Shown: positions 19,415 through 28,473 of the stretch, piece by piece
How positions within the stretch are numbered: the stretch's first letter is position 1
How the letters are laid out: each line of letters opens with the position of its first letter
Source of the DNA: Clostridia bacterium
GTDB lineage: Bacteria; Bacillota; Clostridia; UMGS1883; UMGS1540
DNA: 64,000 nucleotides
Reading direction: 5' to 3'
NCBI GenBank assembly: GCA_017620205.1
Contig: JAFZQX010000035.1
Span: 52,884 to 116,883, forward strand
Notes under the pieces: model-generated
Database searches by the model: none
Told to the model about the DNA's origin: nothing
Seen by the model: only the letters and a program-made list of their open reading frames with translations
Translations under genes and position numbers: made by a program

Positions 19415-21019
19415 ATGGCAAAAGTTGATTTAACCAAGTACGGTATCACAGGCGTTGAAGAGATTATCTACAATCCTTCATACGAAGAATTATTCGAAGC
19501 TGAAATGGATCCTTCTCTCGAAGGCTTTGACAAAGGTCAGCTTACAGAGCTCGGCGCTGTAAACGTTATGACAGGTATTTACACAGGCCGTTCACCCAAA
19601 GATAAGTTCATCGTTATGGACGAAAACTCAAAGGACACTGTTTGGTGGACATCGGACGAATTCAAAAACGACAACAAGCCCTGCTCCATTGAAACATGGA
19701 ACGAGCTTAAAAAACTCGCAACAAAAGAGCTTTCAAACAAAAAGCTTTACGTTGTTGACGTGTTCTGCGGAACAAACAAGGACTCCAGAATGGCTATAAG
19801 ATTTATCATGGAAGTTGCTTGGCAGGCACACTTTGTAAAGAACATGTTTATCGCTCCTACTGCAGAAGAGCTCGAAAACTTTGAGCCTGATTTCGTTTCA
19901 TACAACGCTTCAAAAGCTAAAGTTGAAAACTACAAAGAACTCGGTCTCAATTCCGAAACAGCTGCAGTATTTAACATCACATCACGCGAACAGGTTATCT
20001 TAAATACATGGTATGGCGGCGAAATGAAAAAAGGTATGTTCTCAATGATGAACTACTACCTCCCGCTTAAAGGCATGGCTTCAATGCACTGCTCCGCAAA
20101 CACAGATATGGAAGGCAAAAACACAGCCCTCTTCTTCGGTCTTTCCGGTACAGGTAAAACAACGCTTTCAACAGACCCGAAACGTCTTTTAATCGGTGAT
20201 GACGAACACGGCTGGGACGATAACGGCGTATTTAACTTTGAAGGCGGCTGCTATGCTAAGGTTATAAACCTTGACAAAGAATCTGAGCCCGATATCTATA
20301 ACGCTATAAAGCGTAACGCGCTCCTCGAAAACGTAACGGTTGATAAAGACGGCAAAATTGACTTTACAGACGGTTCCGTTACAGAAAACACACGTGTTTC
20401 TTATCCGATAAACCACATTGAAAAGATAGTACGTCCCGTATCCGCTGCACCGGACGCTAAAAATGTTATCTTCCTTTCGGCAGATGCGTTCGGCGTTTTG
20501 CCCCCTGTTTCAATTTTAACACCCGAACAGGCGCAGTACTACTTCCTCTCGGGCTTTACTTCAAAGCTCGCAGGAACGGAACGCGGCATCACAGAACCCA
20601 CACCTACATTCTCAGCTTGCTTCGGTCAGGCGTTCCTCGAACTCCATCCGACAAAATATGCTGAAGAACTCGTAAAGAAGATGGAAAAAAGCGGCGCTAA
20701 AGCATACCTCGTAAACACAGGCTGGAACGGCACGGGCAAACGTATCTCCATTAAAGATACAAGAGGTATTATTGACGCGATTTTAGACGGCTCTATCTTA
20801 AAGGCTGATACAAAACAGATTCCGTTCTTTAATTTAGCTGTTCCGACAGCTCTTCCGGGCGTTGACACGGGCATCCTCGATCCCCGCGACACATACGCAA
20901 ACCCGGCCCAGTGGGACGAAAAAGCAAAAGACCTCGCTTCACGTTTTGTTAAGAACTTTGTTAAGTACACAGGAAACGATGCAGGTAAGGCACTCGTATC
21001 CGCAGGCCCCTCGCTCTAA
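19415..21019 (+). CDS. pckA: Phosphoenolpyruvate carboxykinase (ATP)
   Basis: 534 residues from the ATG at 19415 (AGAAAGG upstream; the TTG nine bases earlier is a poorer start). It catalyses the reversible conversion of oxaloacetate and ATP to PEP, CO2 and ADP in the cytosol. Visible signatures are the substrate-binding [10 protein letters not shown] near residue 60, the kinase-1a P-loop [11 protein letters not shown] near residue 245, the metal-binding GDDEHGW near 265 and the adenine-region [17 protein letters not shown] near 440. Length matches ATP-dependent enzymes (~530), not the GTP type (~600). In fermentative anaerobes this enzyme often runs toward oxaloacetate, fixing CO2 and gaining ATP. 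Codon use is biased to C/T-ending preferred codons compared with the neighbouring surface genes, as expected for a highly expressed gene. A strong hairpin and repeat element A follow. Confidence 0.97.
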   Translation: MAKVDLTKYGITGVEEIIYNPSYEELFEAEMDPSLEGFDKGQLTELGAVNVMTGIYTGRSPKDKFIVMDENSKDTVWWTSDEFKNDNKPCSIETWNELKKLATKELSNKKLYVVDVFCGTNKDSRMAIRFIMEVAWQAHFVKNMFIAPTAEELENFEPDFVSYNASKAKVENYKELGLNSETAAVFNITSREQVILNTWYGGEMKKGMFSMMNYYLPLKGMASMHCSANTDMEGKNTALFFGLSGTGKTTLSTDPKRLLIGDDEHGWDDNGVFNFEGGCYAKVINLDKESEPDIYNAIKRNALLENVTVDKDGKIDFTDGSVTENTRVSYPINHIEKIVRPVSAAPDAKNVIFLSADAFGVLPPVSILTPEQAQYYFLSGFTSKLAGTERGITEPTPTFSACFGQAFLELHPTKYAEELVKKMEKSGAKAYLVNTGWNGTGKRISIKDTRGIIDAILDGSILKADTKQIPFFNLAVPTALPGVDTGILDPRDTYANPAQWDEKAKDLASRFVKNFVKYTGNDAGKALVSAGPSL

Positions 21020-21023
21020 TACG

Positions 21024-21338
21024 GCTTGAAAAAATGCACATACCGCAAAAAGGCAAATAAAGAAATAAGTGTTGTTTGTGCGAACTATTTTAATAAACAT
21101 AACGGTGAAAGACCTGCAATTTGCAGGTCTTTCTTTTATCATATGCCTTTTTGCTACGAACAAACGGAACCTCTCGCACGTCGGAGTTCGCAGTTACTTA
21201 GCTCCAATTTGACCTTTGCGGTCGAATTTTCCGCACGTACTACGACTCCTCCTTCTCCCCAAAAGGTAAATAGCCTTTCGGGGACCCCATGTGAGTACGC
21301 CTTCGGGTTCCGTTTGTCCGTTCTGCACTATATTTTGA
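21024..21338 (+). repeat. Dispersed non-coding repeat family 1, copy A (longest, ~315 bp)
   Basis: Starts ~5 bp after the pckA stop with GGCTTGAAAAAATGCACA and ends at TTCTGCACTATATTTTGA. It shares with copy B (33435-33650, opposite strand) and copy C (37683-37878) the blocks ATGCACANACCGCA, GNACAAACG, ACCTCTCG, TACGCC and CTTCGGNTTCCGTTTGTCC. Copies A and B also share the 27-bp terminator palindrome. A has ~110 bp extra between ACCTCTCG and TACGCC. The ends TGCACA and TCTGCAC are weakly inverted. I see no protein that fits. Confidence 0.75.
21107..21137 (+). terminator. pckA terminator (part of repeat copy A)
   Basis: Perfect 13-bp arms GAAAGACCTGCAA and TTGCAGGTCTTTC around one base, then TTTTAT. 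The identical 27-bp palindrome is found downstream of groEL. Confidence 0.85.
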
Positions 21339-21362
21339 AAGCCTTGTTTTTCATCTGCGTGA

Positions 21363-21391
21363 TTGACAAAACGCTTAAAGTATTATAAAAT
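21363..21391 (+). promoter_or_regulatory. Promoter of the subtilase gene
   Basis: TTGACA (21363-21368), 17 bp, TAAAAT (21386-21391), 33 bp before the ATG. Confidence 0.65.
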
Positions 21392-21423
21392 TATATTGTT
21401 AGCATTATATTTTGAGGTGCGTT

Positions 21424-22821
21424 ATGAAAAAAGCGTTAGTTATATTTTTGTTTTTAGCTGTTATATTTTCGTTTGGCGCGGTTTATGCCGATACGGGAAG
21501 CTTTATCGTAAAGTTTTCCGATGGGTTTGTGCCGCCTGAAAGTTTATGCCTTGAAGTTATAAACGGGCAGCATAATTTATATTTATCAAAGAGCGATACT
21601 TTCCCCGCGGAAATTGAAAAGTATATTGAATACTGCGAAAAAAATGAGGAAATCAGTTTTGATGAGCCTTTAGAAAAAGAGGCAAAGCTTTTTGCCGCGC
21701 CGGAAGACCCTAAGTATGCAAACCAGTGGCAGCTTCAGATGATAAACATTCAGGCGGCGTTTGATTATGAAACATACGGAAACGGCATAAAGGTTGCTGT
21801 AATAGATTCGGGCTGCTCTGAGCACGACGATTTAAAAGCAAATGTCTTAACGGGCAAAAACTATTTTACAAACGATACAGACGTTACGGACGAGCACGGT
21901 CACGGAACGCACGTTTCGGGAATCATAGCCGCACAGATCAACGGCATAGGTATTTGCGGCGCCGCGCCCAAAGCTAAAATAATACCGCTTAAGTGTTTCC
22001 AAAACGGTACGACTACAACCGATAAAATTGTTTCGGGAATTTATGACGCCGTAGATACTTTCGGCTGCGATATAATAAACATGAGCTTCGGCCTTCCAAA
22101 CGATAATACGGCAATGTACGGAGCCATAAAGCATGCTATTGATAAAGGCGTTATAGTAGTTGCGGCTGTCGGAAATTCGGGCGGCAGCGCTACGTATTAT
22201 CCCGCAGGTTATGACGGCGTTATAGGCGTTGCGTCTGTCGGGCAGACAAAAGTAAGATCGAACTTTTCGCAGCATAACAGTTCCGTTCTTGTCTGCGCAC
22301 CGGGCGAAACGGTTATGAGCACGTCAAATGAAAACGGCTATGTCGCAATGCAGGGCACGTCTCAGGCGACGCCGCATGTTACGGCTCTTGCCGCGATAGC
22401 GCTTTCAATGGATAAAAGCATAACGCCCGCAAGGTTTAAAGAGCTTATTATAAACTCATGTGAAGATCTCGGAACGGCGGGGTATGACACAAGCTACGGC
22501 TACGGCCTTGTTAAGGCGGAAAAGCTTATAGATAATATTTTAAAGGACAAGACCGTTTATGTATCGCCTGTGAATTCGTCCGATGCGGGCGCTTATGTTT
22601 ATATTGAAAATACAAGCGAAGAAGCCTTAAACGCCCTAAGCCTTTTTGCAGATTTCCAAGATGAAGTATTAACAAGCAAAAGCATAAGAAGTATTACACT
22701 TGAGTCCGGCGAAGGGTGTGTTATTAATATGGAAGGCATAAGCGGAAATGAGACGCGGTATTTTCTGTGGAAAGATTTCGTCACCCTGCAGCCGCTTTTT
22801 GAAAAACGCACACTTGAGTAA
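21424..22821 (+). CDS. Secreted subtilisin-like serine protease (S8 family)
   Basis: 465 residues from the ATG at 21424 (GAGGTG a few bases upstream). A signal peptide spans residues 1-23 (KKALVIFLFLAVIFSFGAVYA). A short prodomain (to ~residue 85) leads into the S8 domain. The catalytic triad is visible: Asp in VAVIDSGCSEHDD, His in EHGHGTHVSG and Ser in GTSQATPHV, with the oxyanion Asn in AAVGNSGG. The catalytic domain ends near residue 370 and is followed by ~85 residues of beta-rich text (YVYIENTSEEALNALSLFADFQDE) with no known anchor. It is a single-gene unit between its own promoter and a strong terminator. It may mature or degrade extracellular proteins such as the giant secreted proteins nearby, but that link is only positional. 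Confidence 0.93.
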   Translation: MKKALVIFLFLAVIFSFGAVYADTGSFIVKFSDGFVPPESLCLEVINGQHNLYLSKSDTFPAEIEKYIEYCEKNEEISFDEPLEKEAKLFAAPEDPKYANQWQLQMINIQAAFDYETYGNGIKVAVIDSGCSEHDDLKANVLTGKNYFTNDTDVTDEHGHGTHVSGIIAAQINGIGICGAAPKAKIIPLKCFQNGTTTTDKIVSGIYDAVDTFGCDIINMSFGLPNDNTAMYGAIKHAIDKGVIVVAAVGNSGGSATYYPAGYDGVIGVASVGQTKVRSNFSQHNSSVLVCAPGETVMSTSNENGYVAMQGTSQATPHVTALAAIALSMDKSITPARFKELIINSCEDLGTAGYDTSYGYGLVKAEKLIDNILKDKTVYVSPVNSSDAGAYVYIENTSEEALNALSLFADFQDEVLTSKSIRSITLESGEGCVINMEGISGNETRYFLWKDFVTLQPLFEKRTLE

Positions 22822-22825
22822 ATAT

Positions 22826-22862
22826 AAAAAAACAAGCACCCCTTCCGGGGCGCTTGTTTTTT
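22826..22862 (+). terminator. Terminator after the subtilase gene
   Basis: Stem AACAAGCACCCC / GGGGCGCTTGTT (one mismatch) with a TTCC loop and a T run. The A run on the other side lets it work in both directions. Confidence 0.85.
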
Positions 22863-22938
22863 AAAGGAAGCTTTTCATATAATTATTCAGTAATATTACT
22901 TATTTAAACCGTTTTATAAAGGGTTTCACGCGGGTTGC

Positions 22939-23340
22939 TTATATGCTCGGATTAACGGGCGGTACTGCTTCGCCTGCTTTGGGATCGGCACCGTATTGGT
23001 TCTCGCCTGCCGTACCTTCTTTGCAATAGAATACCAAAAGGATAATCCAGCCAACGATCGGAATAAGACCGATGAGAAGCCACCAGCCGGATTTATCTAT
23101 ATCATGCAGTCTGCGGATACAAACGCCGAGAGAAGGAAGAAGGATAAACAAGCTGTAAATTAAAGACAAAATACCGATAGGCGTTTCGCCAAGTTTTAAT
23201 GTAAGACCTGCCAGGTTGTCGACAAAGGAAAGAATATACGAAGCGATTGCGTTAAACAAAACGAACATCCAATATTCTTTTCTTCTTGCTCTGCCGCCGA
23301 ATACGGCGTATTTTTTAATAACATCGATGTAATACTGCAT
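22939..23340 (-). CDS. DUF805 family inner-membrane protein
   Basis: 133 residues. It begins MQYYIDVIKKYAVFGGRARRKEYWMF, the hallmark N-terminus of DUF805 proteins (FxGRxxRxxYW), followed by four hydrophobic segments and the conserved CIRRLHDIDKSGWW loop near residues 74-87. It ends in a Gly/Pro-rich polar tail. Family members (E. coli YhaH/YhaI type) have no settled function. It is a monocistronic minus-strand gene facing the subtilase gene and divergent from nadE. ATG at 23340 preceded by AGGAG. Confidence 0.9.
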   Translation of the reverse strand: MQYYIDVIKKYAVFGGRARRKEYWMFVLFNAIASYILSFVDNLAGLTLKLGETPIGILSLIYSLFILLPSLGVCIRRLHDIDKSGWWLLIGLIPIVGWIILLVFYCKEGTAGENQYGADPKAGEAVPPVNPSI

Positions 23341-23393
23341 AAAATCATCTCCTAAAACAAATTTAAATAATTATATGAAAATTAACTGATTAA

Positions 23394-23423
23394 ATTATAT
23401 CATATAATTACAGAAAATGTCAA
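23394..23423 (-). promoter_or_regulatory. Promoter of the DUF805 gene
   Basis: On the minus strand TTGACA (23423-23418), 18 bp, TATAAT (23399-23394). Confidence 0.65.
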
Positions 23424-23451
23424 TAAAAACCAAACAGCTCCTTTTCGGTAC

Positions 23452-23480
23452 TTGAAATTTCTTTTGATTTGTTATAAAAT
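23452..23480 (+). promoter_or_regulatory. Promoter of the NAD cluster, with a leader hairpin
   Basis: TTGAAA (23452-23457), 17 bp, TAAAAT (23475-23480). The ~70-nt leader holds a perfect GCAGGGCG / CGCCCTGC hairpin (23503-23523) without a T run, a possible control or mRNA-stability element. Confidence 0.55.
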
Positions 23481-23555
23481 AATCCAATAAAGGTTATACG
23501 CGGCAGGGCGCTGCACGCCCTGCGGTTTAAAGTATATTTTAAAGAGGTGTAATAA

Positions 23556-24287
23556 ATGTATAGCTTTAACGCGGAAAAAATAAAAAATGAATGCGTGGAA
23601 TGGATCAGAAAATTCTTTGAGGAAAACGGAAAGGGCTGCAACGCCGTAGTCGGCATTTCGGGCGGGAAGGATAGCTCCGTTGTAGCGGCGCTGTGCGCAG
23701 AAGCGATCGGAAAAGACAGAGTAATAGGCGTTTTAATGCCAAACGGCGAGCAGGCGGATATTGACATGGCAAAGCTTCTCGTAGACCATCTCGGAATACG
23801 TCGTTATATAGTAAATATAAAGGACGCTTATGACGGAATGGTAAAGAGCATTCCTTTCCAGATGTCGGACCAAAGCAGAGTAAATCTCGCGCCCCGCATT
23901 CGCATGGCGGCGCTTTATGCGGTGTCGCAGAGCCATAACGGCAGAGTTGCAAATACCTGCAATCTCTCGGAAGACTGGGTGGGATACGCAACGCGCTACG
24001 GCGACGGCGCCGGAGATTTCAGCCCCTGTTCGCACCTTACCGTGCAGGAAGTTAAGGCAATAGGCAGAGTTTTGGGCCTGCCCGATGTGCTCGTTGACAA
24101 GGTGCCTATTGACGGACTTTGCGGCAAGACGGATGAGGACAATCTCGGCTTTACATACGCGGAGCTTGACCGTTATATCCGCGAGGGTATAGAGCCCGCG
24201 CCCGAAACGAAAGCGCGAATTGACAGATTACATAAACTAAACGAGTTTAAATTGAAGCTCATGCCCGTGTTTGAACCGGAGGTATGA
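23556..24287 (+). CDS. nadE: NH3-dependent NAD+ synthetase
   Basis: 243 residues. It amidates nicotinic acid adenine dinucleotide to NAD+ with ATP and ammonia, the last step of NAD synthesis. The PP-loop GISGGKDSSVVAAL is at residues ~34-47. The NAD-synthetase regions NTCNLSEDWVGYATRYGDGAGDF (near 133-155) and DGLCGKTDEDNLGFTYAELD (near 188-207) are intact. There is no N-terminal glutaminase domain, so it uses free ammonia. GAGGTG precedes the ATG. First gene of a tightly packed trio: its stop is one base from the next start, and nicotinate phosphoribosyltransferase follows. Together they form the Preiss-Handler route. Confidence 0.95.
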   Translation: MYSFNAEKIKNECVEWIRKFFEENGKGCNAVVGISGGKDSSVVAALCAEAIGKDRVIGVLMPNGEQADIDMAKLLVDHLGIRRYIVNIKDAYDGMVKSIPFQMSDQSRVNLAPRIRMAALYAVSQSHNGRVANTCNLSEDWVGYATRYGDGAGDFSPCSHLTVQEVKAIGRVLGLPDVLVDKVPIDGLCGKTDEDNLGFTYAELDRYIREGIEPAPETKARIDRLHKLNEFKLKLMPVFEPEV

Positions 24288-24288
24288 T

Positions 24289-24837
24289 ATGAAGCCTTAT
24301 AAATTGGGAATTACCGTAGGGCGTTTTCAGACGTTTCACAACGGGCATAAGGATATGCTTGATAAGGCTGTGGAGCTTTGCGGAGAGGTCGGCGTTTTTA
24401 TAGGCTCTTCGCAGGAGTCGGGGACATATAAAAACCCCTTTTCGTACGAATACAGAAAGCATCTTTTAAAGGCAGTTTACGGTGACAGATTAAAAATTTA
24501 TCCTCTGCCCGATATAGGAGTAGGCAATAACTCAACATGGGGCGATTACGTATTAAAAAACGTTACCGAGAGATTCGGTAAATCGCCCGACCTGCTTATA
24601 TCAGGCAAAGAGATCCGCCGCATTGACTGGTTTGACAGCGTAAAAGGGCTGACTATAGCAGAGCTTTATATTCCAAAAACAATAGATATTTCCGCAACAC
24701 AGATGCGTGAATATTTAATAAACGGCGACATCGATTGCTGGAAAGAATATTCGCCCGAAGCTTTATGGGGTGAATTTGAAACTATGAAACAGACTGTTTC
24801 AGCCGCGCGGGAGAATAAGGAAACGGCAAGTATTTAA
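24289..24837 (+). CDS. Nicotinamide/nicotinate-nucleotide adenylyltransferase (NadM/NadR-like)
   Basis: 182 residues from the ATG at 24289, chosen because GGAGG lies 7 bp upstream, inside the nadE end; upstream codons in frame have no ribosome site. Nucleotidyltransferase fold: the ATP-binding GRFQTFHNGHKDML at ~11-24 (the HxGH signature) and the C-terminal ISATQMREYL (the ISxTxxR signature) near 137-146. It would transfer AMP from ATP to NaMN or NMN. Sequence style is closer to NadM/NadR nucleotidyltransferase domains than to NadD. Its place between nadE and nicotinate phosphoribosyltransferase supports the NAD role, and it may stand in for nadD, which is missing from its usual place beside yqeK at 35.8-37.7 kb. 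Confidence 0.88.
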   Translation: MKPYKLGITVGRFQTFHNGHKDMLDKAVELCGEVGVFIGSSQESGTYKNPFSYEYRKHLLKAVYGDRLKIYPLPDIGVGNNSTWGDYVLKNVTERFGKSPDLLISGKEIRRIDWFDSVKGLTIAELYIPKTIDISATQMREYLINGDIDCWKEYSPEALWGEFETMKQTVSAARENKETASI

Positions 24838-24852
24838 GAAAGGAAAAAGAAA

Positions 24853-26055
24853 ATGAAACTCGAACCTATTGTTGTATCATTACTTGATACAGACCTTTAT
24901 AAATTTAATATGGATCAGGTTATTTTTCACAAGCACACGGACCTCTGCGGACAGTACTATTTCAAGTGCCGCAACAAGGACGTGGTTTTTACGCCCGAGA
25001 TGGCGAAGGAAATAAACGAGCAGGTAGACCATCTCTGCTCATTAACGTTTAAAAAAGAAGAGCTTGACTACCTCCGTTCCATCCGTTTTATTAAAAACGA
25101 CTATGTGGAATTCTTAAGACTGTGGCATCCTATCCGGGATTATGTTACGGTTGATTTAAGCGCTGACGGCGAGCTCTCTGTTATTGTTGACGGCCCGCTG
25201 TTTTCAGCTATGCAATTTGAGATTTATCTGCTTGAAATTATAAACGAAGTATATTTCCGCATGACGTTTGATTATGAAACTCTCCGCAAATCAGCAGAGG
25301 AGAGGTTAGACGCCAAAATTAAGGCTATGAACGACGGCGTGTATACGTTTAAATTCGCGGAGTTCGGATGCCGCAGAAGACTTTCGCGTGAATGGGAAGA
25401 CGAGGTTGTGCGCCGCTTCGTGACGGAAACGGAAAACTGCGTAGGCACATCAAACGTATATCTCGCGATGAAATATAACGTAACGCCGATTGGCACATAC
25501 GCGCACGAATTCGTGCAGATGTATCAGGGTATAGATTCAATACCGCTTGCCTACACAAACCACTATGCAATGAAGGATTGGTACGCGGAGTATGACGGCG
25601 ATAACGGAACGGCACTTACCGATACCGTTACAACCGATTTATTCCTGCTTGACTTTAACAGGTCAATGGTAAATAACTATACGGGCGTACGCCATGACAG
25701 CGGAGATCCGTATGAATGGGGCGAGAAGATAATAGCGCACTATAAAAAATACGGCGTAGACCCCAAAACGAAGCTTCTCCTTTTCAGCGACAGCCTTGAT
25801 TTTGAGCGCGCGCAAAAGCTTTACGAATACTTTTGTGATAAGTCAAAGGTATCCTTCGGCATAGGCACGTTTGTTTCAAACGACACTTGCGAAGAAGCTT
25901 TAAATATTGTAATCAAGCTGCAGTACGTAAACGGCAGACCGGTCGCAAAAATTTCCGACGCGCCCGGAAAAGCCATGTGCCGAGACGAGGAGTATCTCGA
26001 ATATTTAAAGAGGTCTGTTGACTTCAGACTTGAAAGAGAAAAGATAAAAGGATAA
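24853..26055 (+). CDS. pncB: Nicotinate phosphoribosyltransferase
   Basis: 400 residues. It joins nicotinate and PRPP (with ATP) to form nicotinate mononucleotide, the entry step of niacin salvage. The N-terminal SLLDTDLYKFNMDQVIFH, the FAEFGCRRRLS segment near residue 171 and the GVRHDSGDPYEWGEKI phosphate-binding segment near residue 278 are typical of the PncB family. Length fits the ~400-residue bacterial PncB type. AAGAAAGGAAAAAG precedes the ATG, 15 bp after the preceding stop. With the two genes before it, this gives nicotinate to NaMN to NaAD to NAD in one operon, pointing to reliance on environmental niacin. Confidence 0.95.
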   Translation: MKLEPIVVSLLDTDLYKFNMDQVIFHKHTDLCGQYYFKCRNKDVVFTPEMAKEINEQVDHLCSLTFKKEELDYLRSIRFIKNDYVEFLRLWHPIRDYVTVDLSADGELSVIVDGPLFSAMQFEIYLLEIINEVYFRMTFDYETLRKSAEERLDAKIKAMNDGVYTFKFAEFGCRRRLSREWEDEVVRRFVTETENCVGTSNVYLAMKYNVTPIGTYAHEFVQMYQGIDSIPLAYTNHYAMKDWYAEYDGDNGTALTDTVTTDLFLLDFNRSMVNNYTGVRHDSGDPYEWGEKIIAHYKKYGVDPKTKLLLFSDSLDFERAQKLYEYFCDKSKVSFGIGTFVSNDTCEEALNIVIKLQYVNGRPVAKISDAPGKAMCRDEEYLEYLKRSVDFRLEREKIKG

Positions 26056-26066
26056 TTTGCAATACT

Positions 26067-26097
26067 AAAAAGAACCTCTCAAATGAGAGGTTCTTTT
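26067..26097. terminator. Bidirectional terminator between pncB and the PNPOx-like gene
   Basis: Perfect stem AAAAGAACCTCTC / GAGAGGTTCTTTT with an AAAT loop; runs of A and T on both sides serve both converging genes. Confidence 0.88.
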
Positions 26098-26100
26098 TTG

Positions 26101-26526
26101 TTATCCGTTGCATATTTTTATGGGTTTTTTAGGCTCAAAGTTTGTTTCCATTGTCCAGATAACAGCTTCGCAGTTTTTCATAACGAGAACAGTCATCAGA
26201 TTGTCTATGCCCATATCCTTCCAAGCCTGAAGAAATTTTCTTGTCGGGTGTGCAAAAATTTCTTCGCGCAGTGCGGGGTCTGTGTTTACCTGAAGCTCGC
26301 CCGTAACCCTTATCTGCGTGCCGTCTGCGTTAAAGCAAAGCTCCGCTTTCGGGTTTTTCTGAATCTGTTTAAACAAATCCTTTGTTGAGGCGGTGTGAAA
26401 CACTATACCGTCTTTGTCCGCGCGGAAAAGCATCATGCCGCGAACCCTCGGCTGATCTCCGTCCATTGTCGCAAGATGAAACATAAGATTGCTGTTTATA
26501 AGCTCGTAAATCTTATTCTCGTCCAT
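26101..26526 (-). CDS. Pyridoxamine-5'-phosphate-oxidase-fold flavoprotein
   Basis: 141 residues with the split-barrel FMN-binding pattern of the PNPOx-like superfamily: an N-terminal helix MDENKIYELINSN, a LATMDGDQPRVRGM strand pair, VFHTASTKDLFKQIQKNPKAELCF, then an IRVTGELQV strand. Small proteins of this kind in Clostridia are commonly flavin reductase or FMN-binding proteins rather than true PdxH enzymes. Substrate unknown. GGAGG lies upstream of the ATG at 26526. Upstream (26527-26633) I see several TTGAC motifs but no convincing promoter. Confidence 0.85.
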   Translation of the reverse strand: MDENKIYELINSNLMFHLATMDGDQPRVRGMMLFRADKDGIVFHTASTKDLFKQIQKNPKAELCFNADGTQIRVTGELQVNTDPALREEIFAHPTRKFLQAWKDMGIDNLMTVLVMKNCEAVIWTMETNFEPKKPIKICNG

Positions 26527-26633
26527 TATTTTCCTCCTTATTTATTATCAAGAATTCATTGTTCTTCGTGATAAACCGTTATTACTTCTGATTTGATGTC
26601 AATTTTATGTCAAAGTCAAATCTTAAACGCCGT

Positions 26634-26655
26634 AAACCGCATGGTCAAGCGGTTT
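26634..26655 (-). terminator. Weak hairpin at the end of lysS
   Basis: AAACCGC / GCGGTTT stem with an 8-nt loop immediately at the lysS stop codon; the following T content on the minus strand is poor, so termination is uncertain. Confidence 0.35.
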
Positions 26656-28145
26656 TATTTATCGAGAGGCTTCATTGTCGGGAACAAGAGCACGTCGCGG
26701 ATTGCCTGTGCGTCCGTTAAGAGCATGCACATACGGTCAATGCCGTAGCCTATGCCGCCTGTCGGGGGCATGCCTATTTCAAGCGCGTTTAAGAAGTCCT
26801 CATCAGTTGTGTTTGCTTCCTCGTCACCGTGTGCCAAAAGCTCTTCCTGGGCTTTAAATCTTTCTCTCTGATCTATCGGGTCATTAAGCTCGGAGTATGC
26901 GTTTGCCATTTCCCAGCCGTTCATGAAAAACTCAAATCTTTCAACATAGTCGGGGTTCTCGGGTTTGCGCTTTGTAAGCGGTGAGATCTCAACAGGGTGG
27001 TCCATAACGAATGTCGGCTGAATCAAGTGTTCCTCAACAAACTCTTCAAAGAAGAAGTTTAAGATATCGCCTTTTTTGTGGTGATCCTCGTATTCAACGT
27101 GGTGCTCGTCCGCAGCTTTGCGCGCTTCTTCTATAGAACCTATCTCGTTAAAGTCAACGCCGGAATATTTTTTAACAGCGTCAAGCATTGTTATCCTTTC
27201 AAACGGCTTGCCGAGATCCATCTCGACGCCGTTGTAGCTTATCTTGGTCGTGCCCAAAACGTCCTCCGCTACATGGCGGAAAAGGTTTTCGGTTAAGTCC
27301 ATCATGCCGTGATAATCGGTATATGCCTGATAAAGCTCCATAAGCGTAAATTCGGGGTTATGGCGCGTATCAAGGCCTTCGTTTCTGAAAACTCTGCCTA
27401 TCTCAAAAACTCTTTCAAGACCGCCAACTATAAGACGCTTTAAGTAAAGCTCCAGGGAAATGCGAAGCTTAAAGTCCTCGTCAAGGGCGTTGAAGTGCGT
27501 CTCAAAAGGTCTTGCCGCAGCGCCGCCCGCGTTTGATACGAGCATCGGCGTTTCAACTTCAAGAAAGCCCTGCTCCGTTAAATATTTACGGATGCTCGCT
27601 ATTATCTTTGAACGTTTTATAAACGTATCTTTTACGCCTTCGTTCATAATAAGGTCAACATATCTCTGGCGGTAACGAAGGTCGGGGTCAACAAGACCAT
27701 GGAACTTCTCCGGAAGCGGCTGAAGCGATTTTGATAAAAGCGTTACCTTTTCCGCGCGAACGGAAATTTCGCCCGTCTGTGTTTTGAAAACTTCGCCTTC
27801 TGCGCCTACAATATCGCCGATATCGTATTTTTTAAATATCGCGTATTCTTCATCACCGAGCATATCGCGCTTTACAAAAAGCTGAATTTTGCCCTGCAAA
27901 TCCTGAATATGAACGAAAGCTACCTTGCCCATGCCGCGCTTTGACATTATTCTGCCGGCAACGGAAACTTTCTTGCCCTCAAGCTCATCGAAACCGTCTA
28001 AAACATCTTTTGATGAGTGAGTTCTGTCATATTTCATTATTTTAAACGGGTCTCTGCCCATATCGCAAAGCTCGGAAAGCTTTTCGCGCCTGATTTTTAA
28101 AATCTCGTTTAAATCCTTTTCCTGATTCGGGTTATTTAGCGCCAT
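26655..28145 (-). CDS. lysS: Lysyl-tRNA synthetase, class II
   Basis: 496 residues from the ATG at 28145 (AGGAG nine bases upstream; a TTG three codons earlier directly touches the ribosome site and is unlikely). It charges tRNA-Lys. An N-terminal OB-fold anticodon-binding domain ([23 protein letters not shown], ~60-85) is followed by the class II catalytic domain with motif 1 (near FLEVETPML), motif 2 ([20 protein letters not shown], near 260) and motif 3 ([14 protein letters not shown], near 465). Length is normal. It is monocistronic, with its own promoter. No T-box is seen in its short leader. Confidence 0.97.
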   Translation of the reverse strand: MALNNPNQEKDLNEILKIRREKLSELCDMGRDPFKIMKYDRTHSSKDVLDGFDELEGKKVSVAGRIMSKRGMGKVAFVHIQDLQGKIQLFVKRDMLGDEEYAIFKKYDIGDIVGAEGEVFKTQTGEISVRAEKVTLLSKSLQPLPEKFHGLVDPDLRYRQRYVDLIMNEGVKDTFIKRSKIIASIRKYLTEQGFLEVETPMLVSNAGGAAARPFETHFNALDEDFKLRISLELYLKRLIVGGLERVFEIGRVFRNEGLDTRHNPEFTLMELYQAYTDYHGMMDLTENLFRHVAEDVLGTTKISYNGVEMDLGKPFERITMLDAVKKYSGVDFNEIGSIEEARKAADEHHVEYEDHHKKGDILNFFFEEFVEEHLIQPTFVMDHPVEISPLTKRKPENPDYVERFEFFMNGWEMANAYSELNDPIDQRERFKAQEELLAHGDEEANTTDEDFLNALEIGMPPTGGIGYGIDRMCMLLTDAQAIRDVLLFPTMKPLDK

Positions 28146-28180
28146 CAGTTTCAACTCCTACTTATAAGTATAATATAGAT

Positions 28181-28209
28181 AATATAACATAAAATGCAGA
28201 GTTTGTCAA
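28181..28209 (-). promoter_or_regulatory. lysS promoter
   Basis: Minus strand TTGACA (28209-28204), 17 bp, TATATT (28186-28181), ~35 bp before the ATG. Confidence 0.7.
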
Positions 28210-28215
28210 ATAAAA

Positions 28216-28300
28216 GAGGCGTTTTTTAAGGGAAAACGCCCTGTTTTACGGGTGTTTTGAAACATAGGGGGAAAAAACCGTTAAAAACATTTGAATTTTT
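28216..28300 (+). repeat. Upstream copy of a duplicated ~85-bp promoter segment
   Basis: This stretch and 28387-28473 match closely (hairpin GGCGTTT...AAACGCC, then TTTTGAAACATxGGxG, then CGTTAAAAA) and lie 172-173 bp apart. Both end in a -35-like box: TTGAAT (28291-28296) here, with TATAAA (28314-28319) after 17 bp, and TTGATT in the second copy. Confidence 0.7.
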
Positions 28301-28325
28301 GAGTTTTATACTTTATAAAAACAAG

Positions 28326-28428
28326 CTGAAAAACCCCGTTACCGGAAAGCTTATGAGCAATTCGGCGGGGTATGAGGAGAAACAAGCAGGGCGTTTCTTA
28401 AGGGGAAACGCCCTGCTTTATAGGTCTT
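28326..28428 (+). ncRNA. Possible small RNA between the duplicated promoters
   Basis: Transcription from the first promoter copy would cover ACCCCG ... CGGGGT (28332-28372) and then the long stem AGCAGGGCGTTTC / GAAACGCCCTGCT (28385-28418) followed by only a short T run. No open frame is convincing. Existence as an RNA is inferred from the promoter and hairpins only. Confidence 0.25.
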
Positions 28429-28473
28429 TTGAAACATGGGAGCAAAAAATCGTTAAAAAACACTTGATTTTTT
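28387..28473 (+). repeat. Downstream copy of the duplicated ~85-bp promoter segment
   Basis: Second copy of the 28216-28300 segment; it ends in the -35 box of the tRNA-Glu promoter. Confidence 0.7.

Noticed and set aside
21146..21340. Insertion sequence remnant coding for a transposase fragment
   Set aside because: No DDE or HUH motif or protein-like frame is present; the shared text among copies is non-coding in all frames.
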